Shown here: piece by piece, positions 15,718 through 24,837 of the stretch
Numbering within the stretch: position 1 is the first letter of the stretch
How the letters are laid out: each line of letters opens with the position of its first letter
Source of the DNA: Candidatus Rifleibacteriota bacterium
GTDB lineage: Bacteria > Muiribacteriota > Ozemobacteria > Ozemobacterales > Ozemobacteraceae
Assembly (NCBI GenBank): GCA_015233565.1
Contig: JADFXM010000066.1
Location: 1 to 36,751 of the forward strand
Length of the DNA: 36,751 bases
Reading direction: 5' to 3'
Position numbers and translations under genes: made by a program
Notes under the pieces: model-generated
What the model was told of the DNA's origin: nothing
Seen by the model: only the letters and a program-made list of their open reading frames with translations
The model's database searches: none

Positions 15718-16290
15718 TCACTCCGGCAGTACCGACAAGGCATATAGAATCAAGGTATATCCATTTAAGACCACCGGCGGTTTTACTATTTTCATTGTAA
15801 TAGTTGTAGCTGTCATTTTTCCAGTTGTAATTACGTATTGCAGAATTTTTTCCCCATTCGCTCCAACGGAATTAAGATTGAAATTTCCTAAGTCTTGGCC
15901 ATCCTGGGAAAAGTTGACCACTCCCGTGTCTGTCAAAGCCTGATAATCACAAAACATAAAGATAACCCGGGAATATGTTCCCACAATTTGGACTGAATCT
16001 CCAGGGGTTTCTGAATGTATTGAAATATACCCGAAACGAGCCTCACTTTCATTGGCAACGGGCGTCCAGGAACCAATGTAACTTATGGGGTATTCACTCA
16101 CGAGACCCTCACTCAACGGAAAGAAAGTGCCGTTTATATAACCACGCCCATCAAAAAAGTAGGTAACTTCTTCAGGTTTTACATCTGAAGGACCGATTCT
16201 CTGAACTGCGATTGACCCACTATCAGCTGCACAACCACTCAAAAATAATCCAAACCCTATCAAAAATAGAATCTCCCAAAATATTCGCAT
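15718..16290 (-). CDS. Lipoprotein of unknown function
   Basis: From the ATG at 16290 the product has about 190 residues. It begins with a lipoprotein signal (MRIFWEILFLIGFGLFLSGC, Cys at residue 20). The rest is beta-rich with many Thr, Val, Gly and Ile residues, ends in a strand-like YTLILYALSVLPE, and has no family I recognise; a jelly-roll or Ig-like fold is plausible. Two longer starts (ATG at 16314 and 16353) would put 8 to 21 residues before the signal and are less likely. An AAAGG sequence lies a few bases before 16290. It is divergent from the FecR-domain gene with about 100 bases between and converges on the STAS gene. Confidence 0.7.
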   Translation of the reverse strand: MRIFWEILFLIGFGLFLSGCAADSGSIAVQRIGPSDVKPEEVTYFFDGRGYINGTFFPLSEGLVSEYPISYIGSWTPVANESEARFGYISIHSETPGDSVQIVGTYSRVIFMFCDYQALTDTGVVNFSQDGQDLGNFNLNSVGANGEKILQYVITTGKMTATTITMKIVKPPVVLNGYTLILYALSVLPE

Positions 16291-16390
16291 ATAACCTTTA
16301 CAATTTAATAGCATTATGATTCCATTTAGTGTTAGATTTCTAATGATTGTCAAGAGAACTTATTAGTTCTTTTCGAAAAAAGGAGGAATT

Positions 16391-17023
16391 ATGTTTAGAT
16401 CAAAGATTTCCGGAAGAATTGTTCTTTTAACTTTCTTTGCCTTATCGATTCTTACTTTGAAAGCCCATTCTCAGCCGGTTGATTCAGAAAACTACCAATT
16501 AATCTCAGGAAAATTAAGGTTTGAAGAAAATCAAACCATTGAAGGGAAAACCACAATTCCCCTCAACAAAAGATATAAAGCATTAGCTGACGTAATAATT
16601 AAATTCCCCATAAAATCAGTAATAGACTTGTCAAAAGATACTGAATTTGAAATTTTTGAAACCGGTTTTTTTGTTTATAAAGGAAATACAAGATTCCAAT
16701 TGCATCCAAAGAAAAAAAATTTCCAAGTTAAAACTCCTTGTGCCACACTTGGAGTCCGCGGAACAGTTTTCAAACTCAATGTTTTACCGGAAAAAACAAT
16801 TGTTAATTTAGAAAACGGCTCCCTCGCAATTGAGAATAAATTAGGCTGCATCATACTTAAGGCTGGAGAATCGGCAATCGCAGAAAATGGGAAACCCCCT
16901 GTTATTCAAGCCTCCAGCGTTAAAAAAACCTCAGCTCCTCCCCCTCCAAATATAACCCCAATGCCTGCCACCGACCCCACAAACCTTGATTCAAACAGTA
17001 AACCTAACCCAGCAAAAAAATAA
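16391..17023 (+). CDS. Secreted FecR-domain protein
   Basis: The 210-residue product has a Sec signal peptide (cleavage probably after AHSQ, near residue 28). A FecR domain (about residues 60-165) follows, recognisable from FQVKTPCATLGVRGTVF and the later VNLENGSLAIEN strand. In characterised FecR the domain is periplasmic and passes an iron-citrate signal to a sigma factor. Stand-alone secreted FecR proteins like this one are common in several phyla and have no sigma factor partner; none is visible here. The C-terminus is a Pro/Asn/Lys-rich disordered tail. AGGAGGA lies just before the ATG. A GAACT/AGTTC hairpin sits in the leader at about 16358-16371. Confidence 0.85.
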   Translation: MFRSKISGRIVLLTFFALSILTLKAHSQPVDSENYQLISGKLRFEENQTIEGKTTIPLNKRYKALADVIIKFPIKSVIDLSKDTEFEIFETGFFVYKGNTRFQLHPKKKNFQVKTPCATLGVRGTVFKLNVLPEKTIVNLENGSLAIENKLGCIILKAGESAIAENGKPPVIQASSVKKTSAPPPPNITPMPATDPTNLDSNSKPNPAKK

Positions 17024-17206
17024 AGGATTTCGGTGGTTTTCGCTAAAAAAATAATATTATTTCGGAATACCCGAATAAATCTCATCAGTAGTAACCCTCC
17101 TAAAGACTGATCAAAAGTGGTAGAAGTGCATATTGGTTCTGGATTACATCAAAATTTGACGAAATGGGGACTTTTTACTAAAATAGTTTGTTGGGGGAGA
17201 AAAAAA

Positions 17207-17548
17207 TTGTTATCAATCTATTCGAAAAGGTTTTTTGCCTTTGCGATCTTTTTTTCAATTTTTGCAATTTCAATGAGTGGATGCAAAAGCGAGAAAAAGG
17301 AAGTTCCTACTATAACCAAACTGCAAATTGCAACTGAAACCCAAAGCTTCAGTAATCCTGTAAGAGATTTAACAATTAATAATGTCCTTGAAAAAACGCA
17401 TCAAGAATATCTAAGGTCTTATGAGAAGTATGTCCAAATGTTAAGGGAGAAGGGCCCTCAAACCATGGAAACTCTTGAAGCTTTGGCTGATTACCAAAAA
17501 AATTACCAACTTTATCAGAAAATTTTAGCTGAAGAAAAGAAAGAATAA
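17207..17548 (+). CDS. Small lipoprotein with a tyrosine-ladder helical hairpin
   Basis: The product has 113 residues when started at TTG 17207, which is preceded by a very strong GGGGGAG 7 bases upstream. A longer frame from 17117 has no such site and would bury the signal. A hydrophobic run ends in SMSGC, a lipobox with Cys near residue 25. The mature part is almost entirely helical and carries Y-x2-S-Y-x2-Y, 20 residues, Y-x3-Y-x2-Y, the same motif found in the 7014-9656 and 36219 products. No known family is recognised. It is convergent with the EamA gene, 8 bases apart. Confidence 0.7.
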   Translation: MLSIYSKRFFAFAIFFSIFAISMSGCKSEKKEVPTITKLQIATETQSFSNPVRDLTINNVLEKTHQEYLRSYEKYVQMLREKGPQTMETLEALADYQKNYQLYQKILAEEKKE

Positions 17549-17556
17549 AGAACTTC

Positions 17557-17976
17557 TTAAAATTTGTAATCTAATAAAGCCGCTCCACAGATTATTAACA
17601 AACATCCGACTAATTTAAAGACAGTTAATTCCTCTTTTAAAAAAATCGTCGCGCAAATCAATGCCACCAAAGGGTAAGTGGCTGCCAAAACCGCAACCTT
17701 GCCAGCATCGCTGATCTCCTGCATGGCTTTTAGATAAGTGATAAATCCCAAGCATCCGGAAAGAAGCCCGGAAAGGCATAGACAAGCCATTGTTTTCCAG
17801 GATGATTGCAAAATCAAAGACCCTTTTCCCATAAAAAACACAACTACTGTGCTCGAAATAGCCACTGCCATCGAACGGATGAAAACTCCCACAGCTGGAT
17901 CACAGCTCAAAGAAGCAATCTTTTCAAAAACCGGAGTGATTCCCCAAAAGAAAACCGTAAGCAAGAGATATTTCAT
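17557..17976 (-). CDS. Half-size EamA (DMT) transporter
   Basis: The 139-residue product is a single EamA domain: about four to five hydrophobic helices, the WGITPVFEKIA first helix, and the typical ending PLVALICATIFLKEELTVFKLVGCLLIICGAALL. Most EamA exporters are about 300 residues with two fused domains; single-domain forms are expected to dimerise, as in small multidrug resistance proteins. The substrate cannot be inferred. It follows the diguanylate cyclase gene after 6 bases and is probably the last gene of that operon. No strong ribosome binding site is seen, consistent with translation coupled to the upstream gene. Confidence 0.85.
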   Translation of the reverse strand: MKYLLLTVFFWGITPVFEKIASLSCDPAVGVFIRSMAVAISSTVVVFFMGKGSLILQSSWKTMACLCLSGLLSGCLGFITYLKAMQEISDAGKVAVLAATYPLVALICATIFLKEELTVFKLVGCLLIICGAALLDYKF

Positions 17977-17982
17977 TAGAGA

Positions 17983-20076
17983 TCAAATCTTATCCATCTC
18001 GGATGCAATAGTTGTGCAATTTTTTCCAGCTCGTTTGCTGAAATACATTGCTTTATCAGCAGAAAGCAAGAGAGTATCTTTGTCAATAGCATCCATTGGA
18101 TAAGAAGCCACTCCAAGACTGCACGTAATTTTTAAATTTCCCATTGGATGGGAAATAGAAAGCGAAGCAATGGTTTCACGTAACCTTTCAGCAGTTTTAT
18201 GTGCCTCTTCACTTCGAGTCTCCGGAAGAATAACAACCATCTCTTCACCGCCGTATCGGCATGGGATGTCAATCCCGATTCGAACGGTATCTCGAATGGC
18301 CATTGCAACTCTTTGAAGCACCAAATCGCCGGTTTGGTGGCCATAGACATCGTTAAATTGTTTGAAATTGTCAATATCAATCATTATTAATGAGAGTTTC
18401 AAACCATACCGACGGGCCCGTAATAATTCCTCAGCAAGGCGAGCCAAAAAATAACGCTGAACAAAAAGTCGGGTAAGCCCATCCGTAATCGATAACTCGT
18501 AAAGCTTATTGTTTTCAATTGTAATTGCAGCTTGTGATGCAATTAAATTCAACAATGCGAGATCACCCTCCGTAAATTCTTCACCATCACGCTTATTCAC
18601 TATATTTATAACCCCGATCGTCCCATCCTTAAATTTAAGGGGACTCACTAAAAGAGTTTTGATATCTTCAACCGGAATCAAACTTCCAAAGTTTTTGAAC
18701 TCAGTATCTCTGAACCCTGCGTTACAGATTCGTCCTTTTCCTTCTTTAGCAACCAATCCACAAATTCCGTGACCCAATTTGATTGGAGTACTGGAAGAAA
18801 CTCGATATCTTCCCCCAAATACAACTTTAATCACCAATTCATCAGTAACATCATCCAATAGCATTATTGAACCACGCTCAGCGGAAAAAATATCAATTGC
18901 CCGGGTCAAAACAAATTTCAATAATTCTACGGAATCGGAAAGGAAGTTGACTGCATTGCTGATTTCAAATAGCGTTGACAGCTCACGCATTTTATTTTCT
19001 TTTAGTTCTTTTTCCAATTTTAAACCGGAAACCATCGCTCCAAAATTCCGAAATAACTGGCCGATTTCATCCCGACGATTTGTTTTTACAGTCAGGCTGA
19101 AATCTCCACTTGCAAGTTGGGTAGTCGATTGAGCCAGTTCATTCAACGGTAAACCAATATGCCACGCTAAAATTGTCCCTGTAATTATTGCCAGGAAAAT
19201 TCCAAAAATTCCAAAAAGGGTGAAATCTCCGGCTATCTTAGCCCCAAGTTCTTGAAACTCGGAAATCGGCAAAGCAATTTCAATAAATATCGGTTCTGAA
19301 ATTTTTCCGGGAATAGCTTCCTCTCTGACAAAATTAAATTTCTTTCCATTTATTTCCAGAGTGCCGTTTCTGAGTTCAGACTGCGGAAGAGGAGTGTCAA
19401 TCATTCGGTGATTCATCTGATCCATTAATGTGGTCAAAACTCTTTTTCCCGAATATATTACCGTAAATTCTGCTTCAGTTAAACGCTTAAAGGAATCAGC
19501 GAAATCCCGGGGGAACCTGTATGCCAGCAAAATGTGGTATTTTCCTATGCCTCTTAGTTTTGTAATCTCTGCGGCAGCAAAGATCCAGGGCTCTTGGTCC
19601 AGGACATATAAATTCGCCGCCAAAGGCAAGTGACAAATTGAGGGAATAATCTTGGGAGTTTGCGCAGTAGGTAAAGTTCCTTCTCCTTGGAGTAAGGTTA
19701 CCCCATTCTGAATCAACCCGACAAAATCTAAACCGGATCTGATCAGCTCCGATTGCATCAATTGAGTGGTCATCGATGCCGAAAAACCAGTTTTTGCTTG
19801 GGAATAAAAATCAAAATCAGCAACGGTCTTGGCACGGATTCTCAGCCATTCAATCTTATCCTCCATGCTGCTTCTCAAGAGGCCTCCGGAATAGGTCAAT
19901 CGCCTTGTAAAATCATTCTGAGCAGCTTCTTCAGTCCGTTTTATGGAAACCTGCATTAAAAGCACCAGTGGAATAACCAAAATAACAATAAAAAGCAGGA
20001 GAATTTTAAATCTTAAACTGGGTAAAAACCCTACTTTTTCGCTAATAAATTGCTCGTCGTGATTCAACTTTTCCAT
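17983..20076 (-). CDS. Membrane-bound sensor diguanylate cyclase (HAMP-GAF-GGDEF)
   Basis: The 697-residue product has membrane segments at about 26-46 and 285-305 enclosing a periplasmic sensor domain of about 235 residues. A HAMP linker (305-357), a GAF domain (about 385-520) and a GGDEF domain (about 530-690) follow. The catalytic signature reads RYGGEEM, where GGEEF is usual; the Met is a conservative change and metal-binding residues (DIDNFKQFND, GGEE) are kept. It should therefore make cyclic di-GMP from two GTP. The inhibitory RxxD motif is absent: four residues before CRYGGEE the sequence is IGID. Feedback inhibition is thus not expected. GGAG lies 5 bases before the ATG, and the first 35 bases overlap the end of the upstream nucleotidase-like gene, implying co-translation. 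Confidence 0.9.
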   Translation of the reverse strand: MEKLNHDEQFISEKVGFLPSLRFKILLLFIVILVIPLVLLMQVSIKRTEEAAQNDFTRRLTYSGGLLRSSMEDKIEWLRIRAKTVADFDFYSQAKTGFSASMTTQLMQSELIRSGLDFVGLIQNGVTLLQGEGTLPTAQTPKIIPSICHLPLAANLYVLDQEPWIFAAAEITKLRGIGKYHILLAYRFPRDFADSFKRLTEAEFTVIYSGKRVLTTLMDQMNHRMIDTPLPQSELRNGTLEINGKKFNFVREEAIPGKISEPIFIEIALPISEFQELGAKIAGDFTLFGIFGIFLAIITGTILAWHIGLPLNELAQSTTQLASGDFSLTVKTNRRDEIGQLFRNFGAMVSGLKLEKELKENKMRELSTLFEISNAVNFLSDSVELLKFVLTRAIDIFSAERGSIMLLDDVTDELVIKVVFGGRYRVSSSTPIKLGHGICGLVAKEGKGRICNAGFRDTEFKNFGSLIPVEDIKTLLVSPLKFKDGTIGVINIVNKRDGEEFTEGDLALLNLIASQAAITIENNKLYELSITDGLTRLFVQRYFLARLAEELLRARRYGLKLSLIMIDIDNFKQFNDVYGHQTGDLVLQRVAMAIRDTVRIGIDIPCRYGGEEMVVILPETRSEEAHKTAERLRETIASLSISHPMGNLKITCSLGVASYPMDAIDKDTLLLSADKAMYFSKRAGKNCTTIASEMDKI

Positions 20077-22138
20077 TTTTTCTCCGAACTCCGGTTAAAA
20101 AAACCCTTCTCAAATCTGAAAAAACCCTTTTCCTCTTCAGATTCGTCAGGTCGAAATATCCTTGAATTTGGTTTGGGAAATTAGCTGGAATGGCAACTTT
20201 ATAAATTTTGTTGGGGTCAAAATCGCCCTCCCAGGGAAAAATCTTATGACTTTTGCCATCCAGAAGTTCTATCGAAAAACCAGCAAATGATATCATTGCT
20301 CCACCAGTAGCCAATGCTGAGGAAAGTATCCCATTGATTTCTTTTCCTGAAATCTCTACTATATCCAATCCTGTTTGCTCTCCAAAAATCTCAAGAACAA
20401 CAGATGGCGTAATCTTTCCGATCGGCTCACTTGCAACCCGCAAATTGTCATGGTTTATGAAAGCTATGTCTGAATCGGTTTCCTGACGAAGTATTTCAGC
20501 AATATAACAGGCCATTGGAGAATCAAGGGCAAGAGTTAAACTCAAAGGTTGAGATAACGATGCAATTTCTATTTCAAGAGATTGTTTTGCCAAAACCTCG
20601 TCTTGCTCACCAATATCCTCAAATCGCCTCTCAGTTGAAACACCAATTCTCTTCCGGTTTATCAAACAATTTTTCAAAGATTCCCGTATCGGGCCAATTA
20701 TTTGAACCTCTTCGTGGTTCGCCAAACTGGCCCAAAACCTGTTTTCATACATATAATCTGTCATTGCAACTGAGTAAACATTATTCCATTCAATTGGTTC
20801 CTGGTTTATTGCAAGTTGTATTATTCTGAATCCGGGGGGGTTGTGACTGGAATAGGTGCAGTTGATACCTGAAGCTTGCAAAAAGGAATTCGCATCCCCA
20901 AGGGATTCTTCCATAAGATTTTCAATTTCCCATCCCCTTAAATTGATTTTTACAATATTATTTTCAAAAGGAAGAAGATCATATAAATCCCTCAAAGAAA
21001 TAGGCCCTGAAGATATAGAAGCCTTAATCCCCCCTGAGTTCTGCAGAGCAATATTGGATTTTGCGGTTTCTCTGCAAGCATCAGCAATAAGATTTCCTAT
21101 TGGTGATTCAGCGTTATAGGCTCTTTTAAAATCCCCTTCTGCATAGGCGACAATTTCTTCAAGAAGAGTATCAACTTTTGATTCAATCTTGCTGACTTCC
21201 TGTATCATGTCTGAGTCGGGAGTAATTGCCTCTGTGTCGATAATTCGAGTTTGCACAGACGCATGTTCAACTTTCCAGGAACCACCTTGGTATGGAACCT
21301 TTAAAATTCCGATGCCTCCCCCCCGAGAATAAGGTGAAGGGCAGACCAACGGTAACAAATTTGCGTTCTCAGTTTCGGACTTTGATTTTGGAGCAATCAA
21401 ATCTCCTATTACTACATCAACATCTGGAAAGAGATCTTTAACTTTCTCTCGGTTGTCAAGGTTTGGATGGTGGGAAAGCAGGATTACCAATTCAGCCCCT
21501 TGGGACTTAAAATATGAAGCGGTTCTTGCCACTGCTGCTTTCATATCAGTTATCTCGATATCAAGCAAATTATCCCTTTTTGTTTGCTTAAATAGCTCAC
21601 CATGACCTAATCCAATGACACCAATCCGGCTTCCGCTTTTTTCAAATAGCTTTCCTGGTGCAAAAGTGTTTCCAAGTGGGACTTTTAAATCCCGGTAGTT
21701 GCATGCCAATAGAGGAAGAGTATTTTTTTCTGAAAAAGAACGCAAAACATTTAGTCCTAATTCGAATTCCATATTCCCAACAGCCATGGCATCATACGGC
21801 ATCTTTTCCATAAGATCGAACATTGCTTTGCCCATAGTAAGCGAACATTCAGCTGACCCGAAAAGGGAATCTCCGGTATCAAGCAACAATATGGAATTAG
21901 AAGAAACTTCCTTGGAGTCCATAAAGCTTTTTATGAAACCTTTGATAAAAGCTAAACCACCTGCATTTAAACGTGAGTAATCTCCAAGTTCCCCTGTAAA
22001 GGGCTTAATTTGCCCTCGTAAATTGGATGTGTAAAAGACATAAAGGAATTTAGTAGGAAGACCCATTCTGTCGTTAAATGTTAAAATCGCCAGAAGGACA
22101 ATCAATATGCCGGCTATCCAGGATAATATCCTTAACAT
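20042..22138 (-). CDS. Membrane-anchored 5'-nucleotidase-like protein with degenerate active site
   Basis: The 698-residue product has one N-terminal membrane helix (about 5-21). A metallophosphoesterase domain of the UshA/5'-nucleotidase type follows (about 30-290), then a 5'-nucleotidase C-terminal domain (about 330-480, with NSGGIKASI and LPFENNIV). A second, shorter C-terminal domain copy comes last (about 535-680, ALDSPMACYIAEILR, GKITPSVVLEIFG). Key metal ligands are missing: the TNDxHG motif reads TSNLRG, GNHEFD reads GNMEFE, and the final GHxH reads GDLI. DTGD and SHH are kept. Classical phosphoesterase activity is therefore unlikely, and a binding or scaffolding role is plausible. 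AAAGGAAAA precedes the ATG. Its 3' end overlaps the diguanylate cyclase gene by 35 bases, so the two are probably one functional unit. Confidence 0.8.
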   Translation of the reverse strand: MLRILSWIAGILIVLLAILTFNDRMGLPTKFLYVFYTSNLRGQIKPFTGELGDYSRLNAGGLAFIKGFIKSFMDSKEVSSNSILLLDTGDSLFGSAECSLTMGKAMFDLMEKMPYDAMAVGNMEFELGLNVLRSFSEKNTLPLLACNYRDLKVPLGNTFAPGKLFEKSGSRIGVIGLGHGELFKQTKRDNLLDIEITDMKAAVARTASYFKSQGAELVILLSHHPNLDNREKVKDLFPDVDVVIGDLIAPKSKSETENANLLPLVCPSPYSRGGGIGILKVPYQGGSWKVEHASVQTRIIDTEAITPDSDMIQEVSKIESKVDTLLEEIVAYAEGDFKRAYNAESPIGNLIADACRETAKSNIALQNSGGIKASISSGPISLRDLYDLLPFENNIVKINLRGWEIENLMEESLGDANSFLQASGINCTYSSHNPPGFRIIQLAINQEPIEWNNVYSVAMTDYMYENRFWASLANHEEVQIIGPIRESLKNCLINRKRIGVSTERRFEDIGEQDEVLAKQSLEIEIASLSQPLSLTLALDSPMACYIAEILRQETDSDIAFINHDNLRVASEPIGKITPSVVLEIFGEQTGLDIVEISGKEINGILSSALATGGAMISFAGFSIELLDGKSHKIFPWEGDFDPNKIYKVAIPANFPNQIQGYFDLTNLKRKRVFSDLRRVFLTGVRRKNGKVESRRAIY

Positions 22139-22239
22139 CGTTTTCCTTTGATGGATAATTTCAGCAAATGAAGCTTAACAAAAGGAAAAATGGCTGTCAA
22201 GAAAGAGTTTTTTTTTCTTCATCCCTAAGCAGTTAATTT

Positions 22240-24216
22240 TTATCCTTCACGGATATTCCATTTTTGGAAATATTCCTCACCTATTTCTCCTAAAAATCTT
22301 GTGGGTTCGGAAAAAACTGTTCGGGTTATATGGTCATAAATGTTAGAAGGATAGGAAATGAAAAGATTTTCTTTTGCTCTGGTCATTGCCACATACATCA
22401 AACGCCGCTCTTCTTCTATGTTTTCGGGGTCATCCATTGAATAGAAAGGAGGGAATCTACCTTCGATGGCGCAAATTATAAAAACAGAATTCCATTCCAT
22501 CCCTTTTGCCGAATGAATAGTTGAAATCACCAGAGATTCTTCTTCTTTTTCATTCTCCGCTTTAAGGTTCCCGTTTACGCTGTTTGAAGGTGGCTCCAAA
22601 GCCAAATCAGTCAGGAAGGTTTCCAGGTTTTTATATTTCCCCGCAATGACCGAAAGATGATCCAAATCCTTCATTCTTTTAGGATAATCATCAAATTTTT
22701 TCTTAAGAAGAGGATTGTAGTAATCTGCTGCAAAATTAAGTAATGATGCTGGCTCCATGGGAAGGTTCTCCATCGACTTTTTCAAATACTGCCCAAGTAT
22801 CACCAAACCAGGTTTTGATCTTGGCGAACCGATGTTTTCTTCCAAAAAGCTTCCATTTCGAAAATCCCCACTAACTTCCAGGAATTTTTTTATCGTTTTG
22901 GAACCAATCCCGTCGATGAGAGAAAGAACTCTTGTCCATGAAATGTGGTCACAGGGATTCAAAAGAATTCTCAGATGAGCTAAAATATCTTTAATGTGAG
23001 CCGCTTCCAGGAATTTGAAACCTCCCCATTTTTGGTAGGGTATTTTTCGTTTTTGGAGTTCAAGTTCAAGTTGATAAGCATGGAATCCAGATCTGAAAAG
23101 AACCGCCATCTCAGATAATGAAATCCCTTCTTCTCTAAGTTCCAATATTCTCTGTGCAACAAAACGAGCTTGTTGATCTTCGTTGGAACAGGGAATAATT
23201 ACCGGTTTTTCCCCACCTTTTCTTTCAGTGAAAAGAGTTTTCCTGAAGGACTTGGCAGCGTGTGTCATCAAACAATTTGTGGCATCCAAAATCGAACTGG
23301 TACTTCGGTAGTTTTCTTCCAATCTGACAATTTTTGATTCAGGAAAGAACTCGGAAAAACGGAAAATATTTCTGTAATCTGCACCCCTGAAAGAATAAAT
23401 ACTCTGGAAATCGTCTCCAACAGCCATGACATTACGGCATTTTTCACCCAATAATCTCGTCAACTTTGCCTGTAAGAGATTAGTATCCTGGTATTCATCG
23501 ACAAGAAAATATCTAAATTTTTCGTGAACAATTTTCCTGGCTTCTTCATTCTCTTCTAAAAGTGTAATCAAGGTAGTCAACAGATCGTCGTAATCCAAAA
23601 GACGATTTTTATTTTTATATTCTGAATAGAGGGAAAAAATTTTAATAATTTCCTCGGACAATTCAATAAATTGAGGGATTTCCCTCTTAATTGCCGCTTC
23701 AAAATCTAATCCTCGATTAATAGAAGCACTCAGAAGGTCTTTTAAGGTATTTTTGTTTGGAAAACGAGTATCCTGGTGTTGTAAAATCACTTCCCCACGA
23801 ACCAGGTTTATCAAATCAGAAGAATCAGATTCATCCATAATCATAAAATCAGGAGGCAAACCCATACAACTGCCATATTTTCTTAAAAGTCTGTATGCGA
23901 CGGAATGATACGTCCCTCCTAAAATGGTTCTGATTTTGTCTCCCACAAGCTCCGAGGTACGATTCAACATTTGAAAAGCAGCTTTTCGTGTGAAAGTCAA
24001 CAAAACTATAGAATCAGGCGGAATTCCAGATTCGACCATTCTTGCAACACGATAAATCAAAGTTCTGGTTTTTCCCGATCCTGCACCTGCGATGCATAAA
24101 AGGGGGCCATCAACAGTTAAAACGGCTTCTAACTGACTTTCATTCAACTCTTTTTCATAATCAATCAAATATTCAACATTCAAAGGGTCAGATGAAAGAC
24201 GGTATTCTTTTTCCAT
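22240..24216 (-). CDS. UvrD/PcrA/Rep-family ATP-dependent DNA helicase
   Basis: The 658-residue product has all superfamily 1A motifs in order: Q motif (LNESQLEAVL), Walker A (GAGSGKT, about 44-50), LTFTRKAA, Walker B (LVDEYQDTN), GDDFQSIYSFRGAD, ENYRSTSSIL, STIHSAKGMEW and MYVAMTRAKENL. These proteins unwind DNA 3' to 5' in repair and replication restart. It is shorter than typical PcrA/UvrD (about 720 or more) and lacks the extended C-terminal tail that binds partners such as UvrB. Which subfamily it belongs to cannot be fixed by eye. It follows cutA by 40 bases on the same strand; no strong ribosome binding site is visible. Confidence 0.93.
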   Translation of the reverse strand: MEKEYRLSSDPLNVEYLIDYEKELNESQLEAVLTVDGPLLCIAGAGSGKTRTLIYRVARMVESGIPPDSIVLLTFTRKAAFQMLNRTSELVGDKIRTILGGTYHSVAYRLLRKYGSCMGLPPDFMIMDESDSSDLINLVRGEVILQHQDTRFPNKNTLKDLLSASINRGLDFEAAIKREIPQFIELSEEIIKIFSLYSEYKNKNRLLDYDDLLTTLITLLEENEEARKIVHEKFRYFLVDEYQDTNLLQAKLTRLLGEKCRNVMAVGDDFQSIYSFRGADYRNIFRFSEFFPESKIVRLEENYRSTSSILDATNCLMTHAAKSFRKTLFTERKGGEKPVIIPCSNEDQQARFVAQRILELREEGISLSEMAVLFRSGFHAYQLELELQKRKIPYQKWGGFKFLEAAHIKDILAHLRILLNPCDHISWTRVLSLIDGIGSKTIKKFLEVSGDFRNGSFLEENIGSPRSKPGLVILGQYLKKSMENLPMEPASLLNFAADYYNPLLKKKFDDYPKRMKDLDHLSVIAGKYKNLETFLTDLALEPPSNSVNGNLKAENEKEEESLVISTIHSAKGMEWNSVFIICAIEGRFPPFYSMDDPENIEEERRLMYVAMTRAKENLFISYPSNIYDHITRTVFSEPTRFLGEIGEEYFQKWNIREG

Positions 24217-24256
24217 AAATTTTTAAGAAAAGCTCGGAAAGGCAACTAAAGCAAGT

Positions 24257-24583
24257 TCAAGAAATCTCTCCCATGCTGTCGTCAATCCATTGCAGGTAAC
24301 GATGAAAACCCATTTCAATTGGCAAAGATAGAATTTCCGGAACCGAATAGGGGTGCAATGAAAGAATAAGCTTTTTTAGCGATTCAAAAGCTGCAACCCG
24401 CGTTTTGATAATCAGCAGCAATTCATCACTCTTTTCAAGTTTTCCTTCCCAGGTGTAAATTGAAGTAATGGAAGGAAGTATGTTTACACACGCTGCAAGG
24501 TGGGCAGTAATAACCTTCTCAGCGATCATTTCTCCGGTTTCCCGGTTCGGTACTGCAACCAAAACAATTCTCTTATCAGTCAT
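24257..24583 (-). CDS. cutA: CutA1 divalent-ion tolerance protein
   Basis: The 108-residue product is a full-length CutA1: an N-terminal strand (RIVLVAVPNRETGEMIAEKVI), the characteristic LAACVNILPSITSIYTWEGKLEKSDELLLIIKT, and a C-terminal PYSVPEILSLPIEMGFHRYLQWI. The conserved Cys in AACVN and the Tyr/Trp of SIYTWEG are present. The family forms stable cytoplasmic trimers and is linked to copper and other divalent-metal tolerance, but its molecular function is unresolved. The gene precedes the helicase gene with a 40-base gap; no functional link is known. Confidence 0.95.
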   Translation of the reverse strand: MTDKRIVLVAVPNRETGEMIAEKVITAHLAACVNILPSITSIYTWEGKLEKSDELLLIIKTRVAAFESLKKLILSLHPYSVPEILSLPIEMGFHRYLQWIDDSMGEIS

Positions 24584-24837
24584 ATGGAAATCCCAAAATT
24601 TTCTTTTAATCTATCCTAATTTTCAATAATTTTCAATGGTAGAGACTGTATATTTACACATCGTTATTTATTGAAAATATTCTCAGGTCAATTCAAGCCC
24701 CAGGAAAGGTGTGAAAATTTAGGGTTATTCGTAAAAGTACAACATCAAAAAAAAACCGTCTACTTTAAAGATCCCTTTGGAAAAGTTTTGTGAATTTCTG
24801 GATATTATTTATTCAAATTTTTCACACCTTGTCTTCT
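24584..24837. promoter_or_regulatory. Intergenic region with two long inverted-repeat pairs
   Basis: Two separate inverted repeats occur in 254 bases. ATTTTCAATAA (24619-24629) pairs with TTATTGAAAAT (24668-24678). AAGGTGTGAAAATTT (24706-24720) pairs with 24815-24830 apart from one extra base. The second pair starts about 8 bases past the stop of the coiled-coil membrane protein gene. They may be operators, terminator remnants or ends of a small element. No gene is visible. Confidence 0.4.
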
